Shown in pieces: positions 45,067 to 57,600 of a stretch of DNA of 64,000 nt (its first letter is position 1; the number at the start of each line of letters is the position of its first letter). Where the stretch lies: NCBI RefSeq assembly GCF_032854445.1, contig NC_088295.1, forward strand, positions 48,225,385 through 48,289,384, read 5' to 3'. The notes under the pieces are model-generated. The model was not told where the DNA came from. It saw nothing but the letters and a program-made list of their open reading frames with translations, and made no database searches. The translations under genes were made by a program, and so were the position numbers. Origin of the DNA: Liolophura sinensis. Lineage: Eukaryota > Mollusca > Polyplacophora > Chitonida > Chitonidae.

Positions 45067-45617
45067 TTTTACAATTATTGAAGTATATGCTATCAGACAA
45101 AATATTTGTATAATGTGTCTAGTTACTAAATAAAGTATATGTTAAATGTGAATTCAACAGATCAAAATAAAGGCATCACATCAGATCCAAAACAGCTTAC
45201 AGTGACAGCAAAAAAGGTCAGAAAAGAACAGAAATCTGCAGGTTAAAAATGTGACAATAGTCTGGTAATTGTATACCTTCAAAATCATTTTATAACAAGC
45301 ATGCATAAACCATCAATCAAAAAAAACCTAAAATAACAAAGGATCTAAAAACAACTGAACGCATAACTGAGCAACTGAAGTAGTATATATACACATGAAG
45401 TGTACATTGTAAGTCCTAGCAAACATGTGCTCCATGTACAAGGCTTAAATAAATACTACCAACTGAAAAATATATTACTGATATACTTGCAAAGACATAT
45501 ACATGTACATTATCATTACATGTAAACTGGACGGTTTCTTCAATGATCTCCAATACCACATAGCAGCAGCTCACGGTTGCTGGCAGGTCTAGAGGCACAT
45601 ACTGGAGGCACGCTGGA

Positions 45618-45641
45618 TCACAATATGGTACAGGTCCGAGA
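45618..45641 (-). CDS. RPGR: RPGR terminal exon: CTIL prenylation box and stop
   Basis: Acceptor TCTTTCATTTCAG|TC. The 24 bases read S-R-T-C-T-I-L-stop in the phase left by the previous exon. CTIL is the same CaaX box that ends the human constitutive isoform; the final Leu favours geranylgeranyl transferase I. Confidence 0.92.
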   Translation of the reverse strand, partial: SRTCTIL

Positions 45642-48600
45642 CTGAAATGAAAGAATAAAAAATAGAATAACTGAGAACAGCCATGTCAGAAAGATATATG
45701 TACTTGTGATGAAAGCAATTTGAAAAACGACTGACTTAATTTTTGATGACACATATTATAATTTTCTCCTCAGCATTGTTCATGAAAGCAGCAGTGTCAT
45801 CATGTAGAGGCAGATTTTTGGTTATGTTGAGGCAGAGCGGATTTGACTAAGAAAATTTGAAGCTGAAACAAAAAATGATCACCTTCTTCACTGGTTTCTT
45901 TTCTTCTTCTTGCTTCTTATCCTTATCATCTTTGTTTTCTTCCTTCATATCCTTCTTGTGTTCTTCATTGTCTTTGTCATCGTTGTCTTTGTCACCTTCC
46001 TCTTCTTCATCTTCTTGATCTTCATCCTTATTCTTCTTGTCTTCATCCTTCTTTTCCTTATCCTTTTTATCCTTCACCTTGTTCTTTTTGTCCTTATCCT
46101 TTTTGTCTTTATCCTTATCTTTATCCTTTTTGTCCTTTGATTTCTTATCCTTCTTATCCTTATCTTTCTTCTTTTTCACATCGTTGTCATCCTCTTCCTG
46201 AATCATACAATAGAATAAATTTGAGAAAATCATATTGATGAACAGCCATCATTTCACTCTTTCTCAACAAACCTTTTTTTTATTAAAACACTGAAGTTTG
46301 TTTAAGGAAAATACAGAAAAATGGAGGTCTTCATTATCAGACACAACAAAGAGAACCTTTATTTATTTTTCTAAACTTTCTTCAATAAAATTAAATACAT
46401 TGTAATATTTTAATTCTATGGTGGGCATTATGGACATATTTATATTACAGAGTGTGAATGATGTCAAAGGGCAATTATTTCCCTTATAAATTTGTTTACA
46501 AGACAAACTGCTAGTGAGTGGATTGTGTATCGTACACCAATATATAAAAAGTGCATGACACATACTTTTAACCCATGTGACATATACATTATATAAACTC
46601 TAAAGAGCCAATTCCCCAATGCCACAACAATCAAGGACTTATCCAAGATTCTTACATCTTCTTCATCTTCCTCTTCCTCTTTCTTCTTATTTTTCTTTTT
46701 ATCCTTCCCTTTGTCCTTCTTTTTGTCTTTCTTCTTTTTGGCTGAAAAGTTCAATACAAAATATTAAAACCACAACACATATCCATAAGGAGGTGGCTGG
46801 CAGACTTTCCTACTTACCACCGGAGGTGAAGCCAGCATGAGCTGGGCTTGAACTCACAGCAACTGCATTGGTGAGAGTCATTGTGTGGTGCAGGCATGCT
46901 AACCACTCAGCCACATGTCTTCTCTTATGACTTTTGGTTAAATGACCAGCATGTGAACAAGTTATGCAGAAGATTCCCACACATATGTTGTTTCTATCTT
47001 CCAAAGATAAACAAGCTGTAGTTGTTACAATACCTTTATCATCCTCTTCTTCATCCTCATCTTTTTCATCCTCTTCTTCATCTTCATCAACTTTGACTTT
47101 TCCCTTCTTCTCTTTCTTGTCCTTTTTATCTTTCTCTTTTTGTTTTCCATTTTCCTTCTTCTTATCCTTCTTTTCCTCTTCTTCTTCATCCTCCTCCTCT
47201 TCATCTTCGTCTTCTTCCTCATCTTCAGATTCTATTTTTTTCCTTCCAAAAATGCCACCTGTTTTCTTTTTGTCTGAGAACAAGTTAGCGAGAAGATATG
47301 CCACATACTGGTGTCAGTTACAGCTCAACTGTGGTTACTCATGTAGAAAAGGCAATTAACAGATCTATAAGTATCGCATGGATACTTCAATTGTTTCAGT
47401 ATGATATCCATGTAAGTTAATAAATAAAGGCAAAACAAACAAGACTTGGCAGATACATCAATATCAGACATACAATCATAGGTCTTAACTGAAAACATTT
47501 CAGAAGAGAAAAGAATACACTGAAACCCTAAATACTGTTTATTTCTCACTCAGCTATGGGCTAACCATGACATAGCAATGGGGAAAATTTCCCGGCTAAG
47601 CTACAGTGCTACACTGCTTGCGAACTACTTCTTCATTTACAACTACACAGAAACAGTGTAAGGGTGTGCCACCTGAATTAACTTCAATTAGTCAGGTTCA
47701 CTCAATTTATGGGGGAAAATCAATGAGGTCACAGAACCACTTTCCATTACCAGCACTGAATTATTGTTAAACAATCCAATTATTGTTAAACAAGCCAATA
47801 AAGCCTTAGAATGAAACCCTCATGGAAATAAAATCATCCAGTTACTGTGTATTTCACAATATTGCTGCTGTTTTAGTTAGACTCCAATCATCATCACATT
47901 TTACCTCTGCCAGGGAGGTTATGATTTTGCCAGCCCTGAATTGCTTGTCTGCCAGCAACTTTATATAAAAAGTTAACAAAACATTTTAGAACATTTTGGG
48001 TACAGCTTACGACAATGCCAGACAGGACATATATTCCCTTTTTTTTTTTTTGCCTTGTAATGGTGCCTAGCAGAGTACTGTCCCTTTGTTGGTACTCGCC
48101 GTGCGGTCAAGATGTGTGTGCTTTCGGATACCTAATTCTGCTTAAACTATGGTGCTAGGAGTTGTATCAGTTGCTACTAAGCACTGACGAGCAGCTGGAA
48201 TAAAACCTTCAGGAGTAAACTGACAAGAGGCTGGGTTTTGCCAGTAGCATTTGACCATGTGTCAACCATCATATTTTCGTAACTGCTCTAGTTTTACTCT
48301 CAATGCTGAAGTCGTACCTTTTTTCTTTTTCTCTTTCTTCTTTTTCTTCTTGTCCTTCTCTTTGCTTTTCTGTTCCCTTTCCTCCTCCTCCTCCTCCTCT
48401 TCATCTTCCGACAACTCCTCTAATTCCTCCTTGTCTTTCTTCTTTTCATCCTTTTTCTTGGTTTCGTCATCACCATCATCATCCTTCTTGCCTCTGTCAG
48501 ATCTGGGTGAAGGTATTGGAGTTTCTACCGTGTCCTATCACAAGATTTCAAAGTGAGCTAAAGCCGTTATCTAACCTACTGTGTTTTACCTAAAATTTCA

Positions 48601-51600
48601 TCCATGGCTGTGTTACCCATTCTGCCTCGTTCCAAGAATTCTATTCATCTTGGAAACGTGTTTTGAGATTTTCCTAAATGTAGGATGACATCCCAGGAAA
48701 ACTGTCAGTTTCACCAGCAAAAGTCATATTTTATGTATTATGATTTTAATTTGCCCCTAAAAATGCACTTTCAGGATATCTACTGAATAAAAAAAGATTT
48801 CCATGTACAGGATTAACATTTACATGCTCATTCACTGCAATCTTGAAGTGACTGAACTGATTATTCTGTATCTTGGCTTGAACAAGATACTAATTATTTA
48901 TCCAAGCTCTGTAAACTTTGATTCACAATTATAAATCACCTTAATAAGCCACAAATTAAGCCATAAATTCCATCTGTTTAGAAGTCCAAACTCAGAACAG
49001 GAAAGAACCAAATACTGTGCTTGATACATTGTTCTGCAGCAAAGAATCAAGATTCTGATCTCACGTCATGTCACTTTTGGGGTCTTCAATGACACAGTGT
49101 CAGAGATGGATAAGATTGCCAGTATACATGTAGCCTGTCTACAGTGACATTATCTGGGATTCCATTTGCTCCACTCTTCATATACTGGCCCTCATGATAT
49201 AAGTGCAAAATTCTTGAGTACACTGTTACACAATAATTAAAAAAAGAATCAAACTGGTCAACTGCTTCACCTTATCACTGGAATGGCCATCCTCTCCATT
49301 CTCCCTGATGTCAGAATTAGCCCTGCTGTCTTCAGAACCTCTCTGCAAACATAAGCAAACTTTCTTATTTTCTTACATTATTTCATGTGACACCAGTCAG
49401 GTTTATGGGCAGAGGAAATCCAGAGAAACACTCCAGAGAAAGAATTTTGTCAGCAAAAAACTGGAGATAAGCAATCCGATGTTTGAGCAACAGACATGTA
49501 TATTGGACCAAGACTAATCAACGCTTCTAGTGGCTAGATCAACAGTTTCACATTGCCATATTTTCACTTCTGCAACATACGAAAGATCGCGAAAGCATCA
49601 AGTCAAATCCTTGTAATATTGTACCAGCAAAAAAAGACAGGATTAAACTGGGATATTTGAGTTTGATCGCTTTCACCAATAAAGGTAAAAAAAAAAAAAA
49701 AAAAAAAAAGAGTCCTCCTGAATCATGTGACTTGTGAAAAATGAAAGCAAGTTTCATTGGCAATAATATTTTGATTTAGCCGGTTCAATGTGTTCTGGAG
49801 GCAGACTTGACATCTCATTCCATCAGGAACATATCAAGTTCACAAATGTTTAGCTTCTCAATTTTCTCCCTTGTCTATCTAATCTGAATAAGCTTTTGTT
49901 TTGGTATATGTAATCAAAAACTGTTGCCTAACATTTTCAACAGATCACATGGTACACTAGGCCTTTTTTTACCTTCGGTGATAAAAGAGCTCAAAACCAA
50001 ACTCCTCTATAGTAAATTCCTGTAGAGATTAAAACTGAAGAGATTAAAGGGTCATGACTTGCTCATATTGTCAGACGGTCAAAGTTATTCAGCTTCACCA
50101 CAAGAATACTGCATGTATTATAACTTTTGTATCTTTATAGTTTATTTCTTTTAGCGAGTGACCTACATTAAGCTGTCTGTAAAATCAGTCATATTCGCAA
50201 CCAAAATTGCCTTTAGTCAGTGAAACCTAACAACACAAGCTCTACACATGGGTATGTTCGAAGTTTATGTTCTTGCAAGGAAAATGAAGTTAGAACACTT
50301 TTTTCTAATTCTTAATGTTAAAGTCCATAAGCTTAGTTTAGACACCAAGGAATCGTTGACCATAACTGAGCTTATGGTCTCAATTTCCAGTTGGCCACTT
50401 CATGAATTACTTTATATTTTAGCTTTCCTTCACTTTTAACAATAAACCTTAACTTATGCCTCATTCATATCATTTTAATGTGTCAACTGTAAATACTTGT
50501 GAGAATACACTATCAAAGCATTCTGACCTTCTGATCCAGCCTTCTCCTGGGCAGTGGTTTAGGCTGTGACCTGGGAGCGCTGTGCACATCTGCTGTGGTC
50601 ACCTTCTGAAGAAGTAATCATATAAATGTGTATTTATATATTATATGATTAATCTTTCATTCACTAGCAAAGAATATTTTCCTTTATATGTTACATCAGT
50701 CAGCTTTAATAGGTGAAGGAATCTAGACTCCCAGCAAATTTCAATGCCAAGAAACTTATTTATTTGATTTATTTGATTGGTGTTTTACGCCGTACTAAGG
50801 AATATTTCACTTTTATGATGGTGGCCAGCATTATGGTGGGAGAAAATTGGGCAGAGCCCAGGGGAAACCCATGCAAATCTGCAGGTTGCTGGCATGCCTA
50901 CCCACATACCGCCAGAGAGGTGGCCAGCATCAGCTGGGCTTGAACTCACAGCAACTGCATTGGTGGGAGACTCCTGGCCTTGCCGGCGAGCTAATCCCCT
51001 CGGCCATGGAGCATTACCTAGTTGACTGCATCAGGTTATATCACTATCACAGTATTTTGAAATTTTGGAAAAAAAAAATACAAGCCCTAACACCTGGAAA
51101 AATGAAGTCTTTGAATTATGATAAATTAAAGGATGATATATCATAGCAGATATGGTTGGAACAAAATCCAAACAACATGGAACTCTGACTGCTGAAACCT
51201 GAAGTGTCAAAATAGATCTCAGCTGGGTATTAAAGATGTCTAACCTGAATAGAGTCATTGACTCCACCATCTTCATCACTGTCAGATTCTACCTGTTCTG
51301 TTTGCTGTTGTCTCTTTAGACCTGAAGGACAAGAAAACAAAACAAGTTTATAGAACGTAAGAATGTTAAGCTCTAAAATTTTCCATGAAGTTGAATGATG
51401 AAACTCATACCACAATTTTAATCATGATGTAAAGAATTCAATACAGTAATCAAAATGTCAGAAATACTGTGCAGTCAGTGACCTTCAACGTGTATTAAAT
51501 ATCACGACATACTATCATTCAATGGAGAAAGACGATGAGGATTTAAAAGTTAGCACTTTGGTGGACAATCTATTCATTACCTAGGAACACAACAGATGAA

Positions 51601-54600
51601 ACAAATCTGTGTAGAAATACAAATCCAACAGATAAAAAGTAAGAAGTGCTAAAATGCAGTTGTGTTTCAATAGCACACAAATACATCACAAGAAACTGTG
51701 CACTGAACGCAGAGGTTGAAAATTGAGAATCTAAGAGTTAGCACTTTGGTAAAACAGTGGCCAAGCTATCATGTATGAAACTTAACAAAAGATGAAAGCT
51801 GTTTGTGATAGAACAAATGTGTGTAAAAAAAATCCACACAGGGCTCACACATTAAAAGTATTTTTTTGAAAGGATACGAAAACATCAAAACATCAAAAAC
51901 ATTATGCATGTTAAGGGGGCTAACCTTTATCCTTGCTTATATCAATGTGAGGTAGTAAAGACTTGCTGAGAGGATCGTTGGAGTTTGGACCATTGCCCAT
52001 GGTGGGTAACGTAGAGTTTAGGGGTGGTAGACTTTTCATGGAGGCAAGAGTTGGAAGAGTGCGATTAAATGATGGCATAGGACTCTGAAAAATGACAAAA
52101 CAAATCCAACACATTCAATGCCTTATCGTCTACAAGACACTAAAATTATGTGAAATATACAATGTTACAAGACAATTCTTTGATCATAGTAAGCACAGTC
52201 TTCTTGTATACATGCTATTTAACACAACAATAGCTATAATTATTATAATATCTGGTTAAAACATTTATTTATTATAAATTTGATTACAGTTTTGTGCTGA
52301 ACTCTAGAATATCTCACTTCTAAGATAGAGAGTAAGCTGAAAAACTACGGGGCATTCCTCTTGCTTTTATCGAAAGTGTCTGCACATCAACCCTCTATAA
52401 CTTGTACATAGTACACACATTTACACATCACAGAACTGTGCTGTGATCTGGGCAGATAATTTATGTATTTCTGTTAACACGTTAATGGCCCCTACCAAAG
52501 GATTTTAGTCTTCAAAATGTCTTCAGCTTTCCTCTCTTGCTTCAGTTTAATTGTTTGATTTAATGAGGATTTAGGGTATGTCATACTTGCAGAACATATG
52601 CAGCACACAACTTGATACGTGCAAATCACAGCATGTACACAAAAATTATCAACTATCTTTTATGGACATTTCATTAACACTCACAAGAAAAGGATTATTA
52701 AATTTGGAAATAGGAAATGTCTGAGTGATAATTCCACGCTATTATTTACAATCTGTCGTCGCCTATCCCTGGCTGATATACTGCCATTCAGGTCAAGCGA
52801 GTCGGCTTTCAGGTTGTCGATTCTGGGTGATTTTTTCAACTCCGTTTCCTCTTCCTCCTCATCATCTTCATCACTGACTGTGTTACCATTCTGCAACTTC
52901 GGGTGTGCCAGGGCTAACATGTGACAGCCTCCACACGATACCTGACGACACAAAACATGGCAAACTATACATGAAGAGGGTGGTTACTCTGGCAAAACAG
53001 TGCGAAAACTTGTCCAGTTCAGATTGATCTCTTACTTTCTGCATTGCACCAAAGCATGGAACGGTTAATCGCACGCTTAATCTGTTTTCATTTATTCATT
53101 TACTTGATTGGTGTTTTATGCTGTACTCAAATTATTTCACGTCTATGCTGGCAGACCTTCCCACATACAACCAGCTGACCAGACAGGAAGCTAGCATAAG
53201 CTGTACTTGAACTCACTAACCACTGGGCCACAGAGGCCCCACTTAATCTGAGTGCCTGGGTAAACCAAAAGGCAATCAAATTGTAAAACTTTCCCCGAAA
53301 TGAAGTAATTCCGGTCTAAGCTGTGTAGAGTATAGTTCGATCTTGTCTTTTCAAAGATATTTTGCAGGCAAACTGCTACCGTATTATAGCATTCGTCACT
53401 GCATGAGAACAGTGTATAATATTCATCCTGGACCCAAGTCTCCATTTCTCAAGGAAAAAGCATTCACAGGCCTATCTTTGAACAGTATAGTAGTGCTGCC
53501 CTTACATTTGTATATCTAATCATCTTGAAACAAGTCTGATTTCTTGTGAAGAAGTATGCTGGTCTTGAACTTTAGTAACATTCTCAACCCTGTGGTGTAA
53601 CACAGGTGCACTTCCCTCAACCACATAAATACAACCTGGTTTAAACACTGTGCCCTGAAGACCCATGTTAAAAACCTGACAATCAATACATCAGTGTACA
53701 AGTAAATGTTTCCCTCATACTGTAAACATACATACGTTCAGTCAACAATCACACAATCAATACAGCGTTGATTTGGTTTGAAGTTATTTTTGTTTTTTTG
53801 GCCTTAATTTTTTTTTTCTTTTTTCAAAATACAAAACACATTGCCTTGAGCACAATTTTCATCTTAGAGGTTTAGATATTTACTAGCAGTCTATATAAAA
53901 TATTAAATACATCTTTTTGCAACAGAATGTTTTCAGTAATTTAACTGTTGTTTTTTTTTTTTGAAAAGCCATCAATAAAGTTAAGGTACCCGGCCAAGTG
54001 TTGCTGTTTTATATCCAGTTACCTCTCCAGACGCAAAACTAACTGTTATCAAAACTAGTGTAAATGAAAACTGCTAGAATATGATAAACATCAATTGAAT
54101 ACATAACAAAAATGCAAGCTACTCTCAAATGTCATGCATACATACCTTTTCCACAAAAAGCTTCTCAAACCTCTTCACTCTACAGGGTTTGAACTGGTTT
54201 GCAAAACTCTCCATACCCAGGGCAAGTTTTCCATGTCTGCCATCTCCAAATGAATACAAGTGACCTTTCTCTGAAAATGAAACTCTCACATTTGAATCTG
54301 GATTTTAACGGTGGCCAATAATGTATTTTACCTGAATGTGAACTCGGAAACATGATATGAAAGAAATATAAATACCCGTAGTCATGATTGTCATGCACAT
54401 TTTTTATTTCAATGCAATTGAATATGCAATTTATATCTACATATGTTTGGCCAAATCTGGACTGTACACTTCTGCTCAATATACCATACCATGTTCACAA
54501 TTGATTTTGGCATGTCAAACTGTTTCCTTTTTGTGAAATATGAATGTCATGGACCACTATGATGTCATGGCATTCTAAAAACGTTCAACGATGACACGTG

Positions 54601-57600
54601 ACATTTTCCATAAAATGTTACCTTGAACAATTTATTTATTTGTGTTGATTTTATACCAAAACTAATTAACTATTTTCAAGAAGAAAACTTCTATAATCTA
54701 AGACAACAAGTTTTGTGCTAACTGAAAACGTTACAGTTCACCTTTAAAAATACGGCTAACACCGGTCATAACACCATAGGGTATTTCACTTGGATTAAGG
54801 CTCAAAAACTTTCCTCATCGTCCTATGACTGAAAAATTGTTAAGTACGACATTAAACCACAAGCATGCACTCACTCACTCACTCACTCCAAAACTTTTCA
54901 CTTATACAACGGTGATCAAAATTTTGGGTGGAGGAAACCAGAGCGCCCAATGTAAACCACCAACCTTAAAAGTTACTGATATGCTTTCTCACGTGTGATG
55001 TACAGATTAGCACTCCACATTGGTGGAGGAAACCAGAGTGCCCAATGTAAACCACCAACCTTACAAGTTACTGACATGCTTTCTGACGTGTGATATACAG
55101 ATAAGCACTCCACACTGGTGGAGGACACCAGAGTGCCCAATGTAAACCACCAACCTTAAAAGTTACTGATATTCTTTCTCACGTGTGATGTACAGATAAA
55201 CACTCCACATTGGTGGAGGAAACCAGAGTGCCCAACGTAAACCACCAACCTTAAAAGTTACTGATATGCTTTCTCACGTGTGATGTACAGATTAGCACTT
55301 CACATTGGTGGAGGAAACCAGAGTGCCCAATGTAAACCACCAACCTTACAAGTTACTGACATGCTTTCTGACGTGTGATATACAGATAAGCACTCCACAT
55401 TGGTGGAGGACACCAGAGTGCCCAATGTAAACCACCAACCTTAAAAGTTACTGATATTCTTTCTCACGTGTGATGTACAGATAAACACTCCACATTGGTG
55501 GAGGAAACCAGAGTGCCCAATGTAAACCACCAACCTTACAAGTTACTGACATTCTTTCTCACGTGTGATGTACAGATAAGCACACCACACTGGTGGAAGA
55601 CAGGAGGTCTTCAACAAATGTCGTCAGCCTCTTCACGGTGATATTTTCAATTTGAATGGAATGCATATACTCTAATCAACAGACAAAGCGGTGGAATCCA
55701 AACTGTGTAGAAATCTTGACAGCGGATCATTACCTGTGACTAGCGCTGTATGGTTCTCTCCACACGATGAGTACGCCACCTTGAATTCAGGGGAGGTAAG
55801 CATCTGGGGTAGGGACAACTCCAGAACCATAGTACCATGCCCTAGCTGACCGTTAGCACCATTTCCAAATGTGTACACCTTGCCATTTTCTGAGGGTAAA
55901 GCATGTTTAATACAATATTACAACGTTTACTCACCAGCAGTCAGAATACAAAATGCATACAATAAAATATCATAAAGAAGACATCAGAAAGCATTTATAA
56001 TTTTAAACAAATTGTTGAATGACTGTGAGGCAGGAATAAAGTCTGAGCGAACTTGTTCTGTTGTTCTGTCCCATTTAAGTTAAATTTATATTTATCTATA
56101 GTATATTACTGGACAGGCATGCATATATTATAACATACTGTAATTCTTCAACCTTTTCACATGTTTGCAAGGTGTTATTTCAAGCCTATTCTCAAAACAT
56201 TACTCTGTGTATACTGATAAAATTATACTTTTCGTGAAGTCCTGAAACTTGTCAACTCAACCAATGTATATTTATCTCTGAAAATTAATTTGGAAATAAA
56301 GAGAGTTGATAGTTTTAAGATATTGGGGAAGTTTGTTCCATTCTCGAATGGATTGAATATGTGATCTATACATATATATGTATAGAGGAGTTTGTTCTTG
56401 TAAATGGTCCATGGGGATTTAAAGTGAACATAAAGTCAGCCACTAAAGCTGAATTAATTAATAAAGTATTATTCCAGAAATGTTCTGAAAATTTTTTAAA
56501 AATTCTACACTGCTTATTAACAAAATAAATAGCAAACAATCTTTAAGCACCTCGCCGCTTATTTGGTGAAACCATTTTGCCACGTTACAGCTATCTAGAG
56601 TGAAGTCACAAAACCTAGGAGCTCTCCCGTATGATTGGTATTAAACAATGTGACAATGAGAAAATGATAACAAAAACACCGGATACCCAACCAGAGTATC
56701 AGCTCTGTTCTGTGTTCAAAGGAGCGATGTTTTTTTTTACTTTGGCGCTCGGTCAGAGCGATGTTTTAATTTCATTTTTACCTGCTTGCAAACTTATATC
56801 TTAGCTCTTTCAGAAGATTTATTTTACCATAAGACATCACAGGAAGGGACCTGTTCCATGAAACAACCATAGCCAATGCTGAATGTAACTACCATGGCAA
56901 CATCTGTCTTTACCATGTGTTACCATGGAAGTTACAACAAACTTGGCCAGCGACTGCCTTTTAGAACAGCTCCCAGACAATGTTATCCAGCACATACATA
57001 CACACGATTCACACTACCCTTACAGACTTACCTGTGACAGCGACAGTATGTGACCCCCCACACGACACCCACTTGACCCTCTCGGAGATGGTACTAACGT
57101 GCTGTGGGGTGTCATATTCATCTGGGTCCTCCCCCAGCCCTAACTTCCCTCCCTCACTCTCCCCAAATGTGTACAGCTCACCGTCTTCTGCAATGCACAG
57201 ATCATACTTGGGTTCAATGACTGGCAAATCTAGATTACGCAAGAACCATCAAATCTTGGAGTACCTAATTCAATAATGTACATGCATATCATCACTATTT
57301 ACAGCGACATTCAGTTACATTCAGCATATTGCTTGGCAGGAAAATGTGACAAATATTGAAATGGACAAGCTATTTCAACACAAATTGGTCGTTGTCGGAA
57401 CGGTAGCTATGTTGTAGTATTACTCAGAAAACAAAACATGACAATTAATTTTAAAAAATGATTCATTAAATTAATCACAATGATTAATAGGCATTAGGAT
57501 ATATTACACACCTGACATCAGCTAAAAAGCAAACATATCAAAAAAAAAAAAACATCATGGGAGGCAAATTTCTGTTCTAGTAGATCAGCTAAACTTTCTC

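Larger units (their letters stand above)
37367..45617. other. Intergenic region between TMEM242 and RPGR (convergent 3' ends)
   Basis: TMEM242 (plus) and RPGR (minus) run toward each other here. It contains two SINE-1 copies (38530-38740, 38972-39245), an unexplained open frame (39364-39687), a C/G-run hairpin (39727-39763), a short palindromic element (43480-43610) and a SINE fragment (44984-45066). 40000-43450 and 43620-44980 hold nothing I can name beyond AT-rich sequence. Confidence 0.7.

Noticed and set aside
45416-45640. Alternative frame after the last RPGR acceptor ([20 protein letters not shown]...)
   Set aside because: The phase left by the previous exon requires the SRTCTIL frame; the other frame has no known match and would need a different donor.
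45910-46140. Plus-strand Leu/Ile/Val/Phe-rich frame that looks like a membrane protein
   Set aside because: Antisense of the RPGR exon 45883-46197; hydrophobicity comes from CTT/TTC/ATC complements of Lys/Asp/Glu codons.
46964-47359. Plus-strand Ser-rich open frame opposite the RPGR tail
   Set aside because: It is the complement of the Lys/Asp/Glu codons (TCC, TCT, TTC runs); the minus strand has the in-phase RPGR exon.
48251-48593. Two plus-strand frames rich in Ser/Pro/Phe
   Set aside because: Complement of the RPGR exon 48318-48534.
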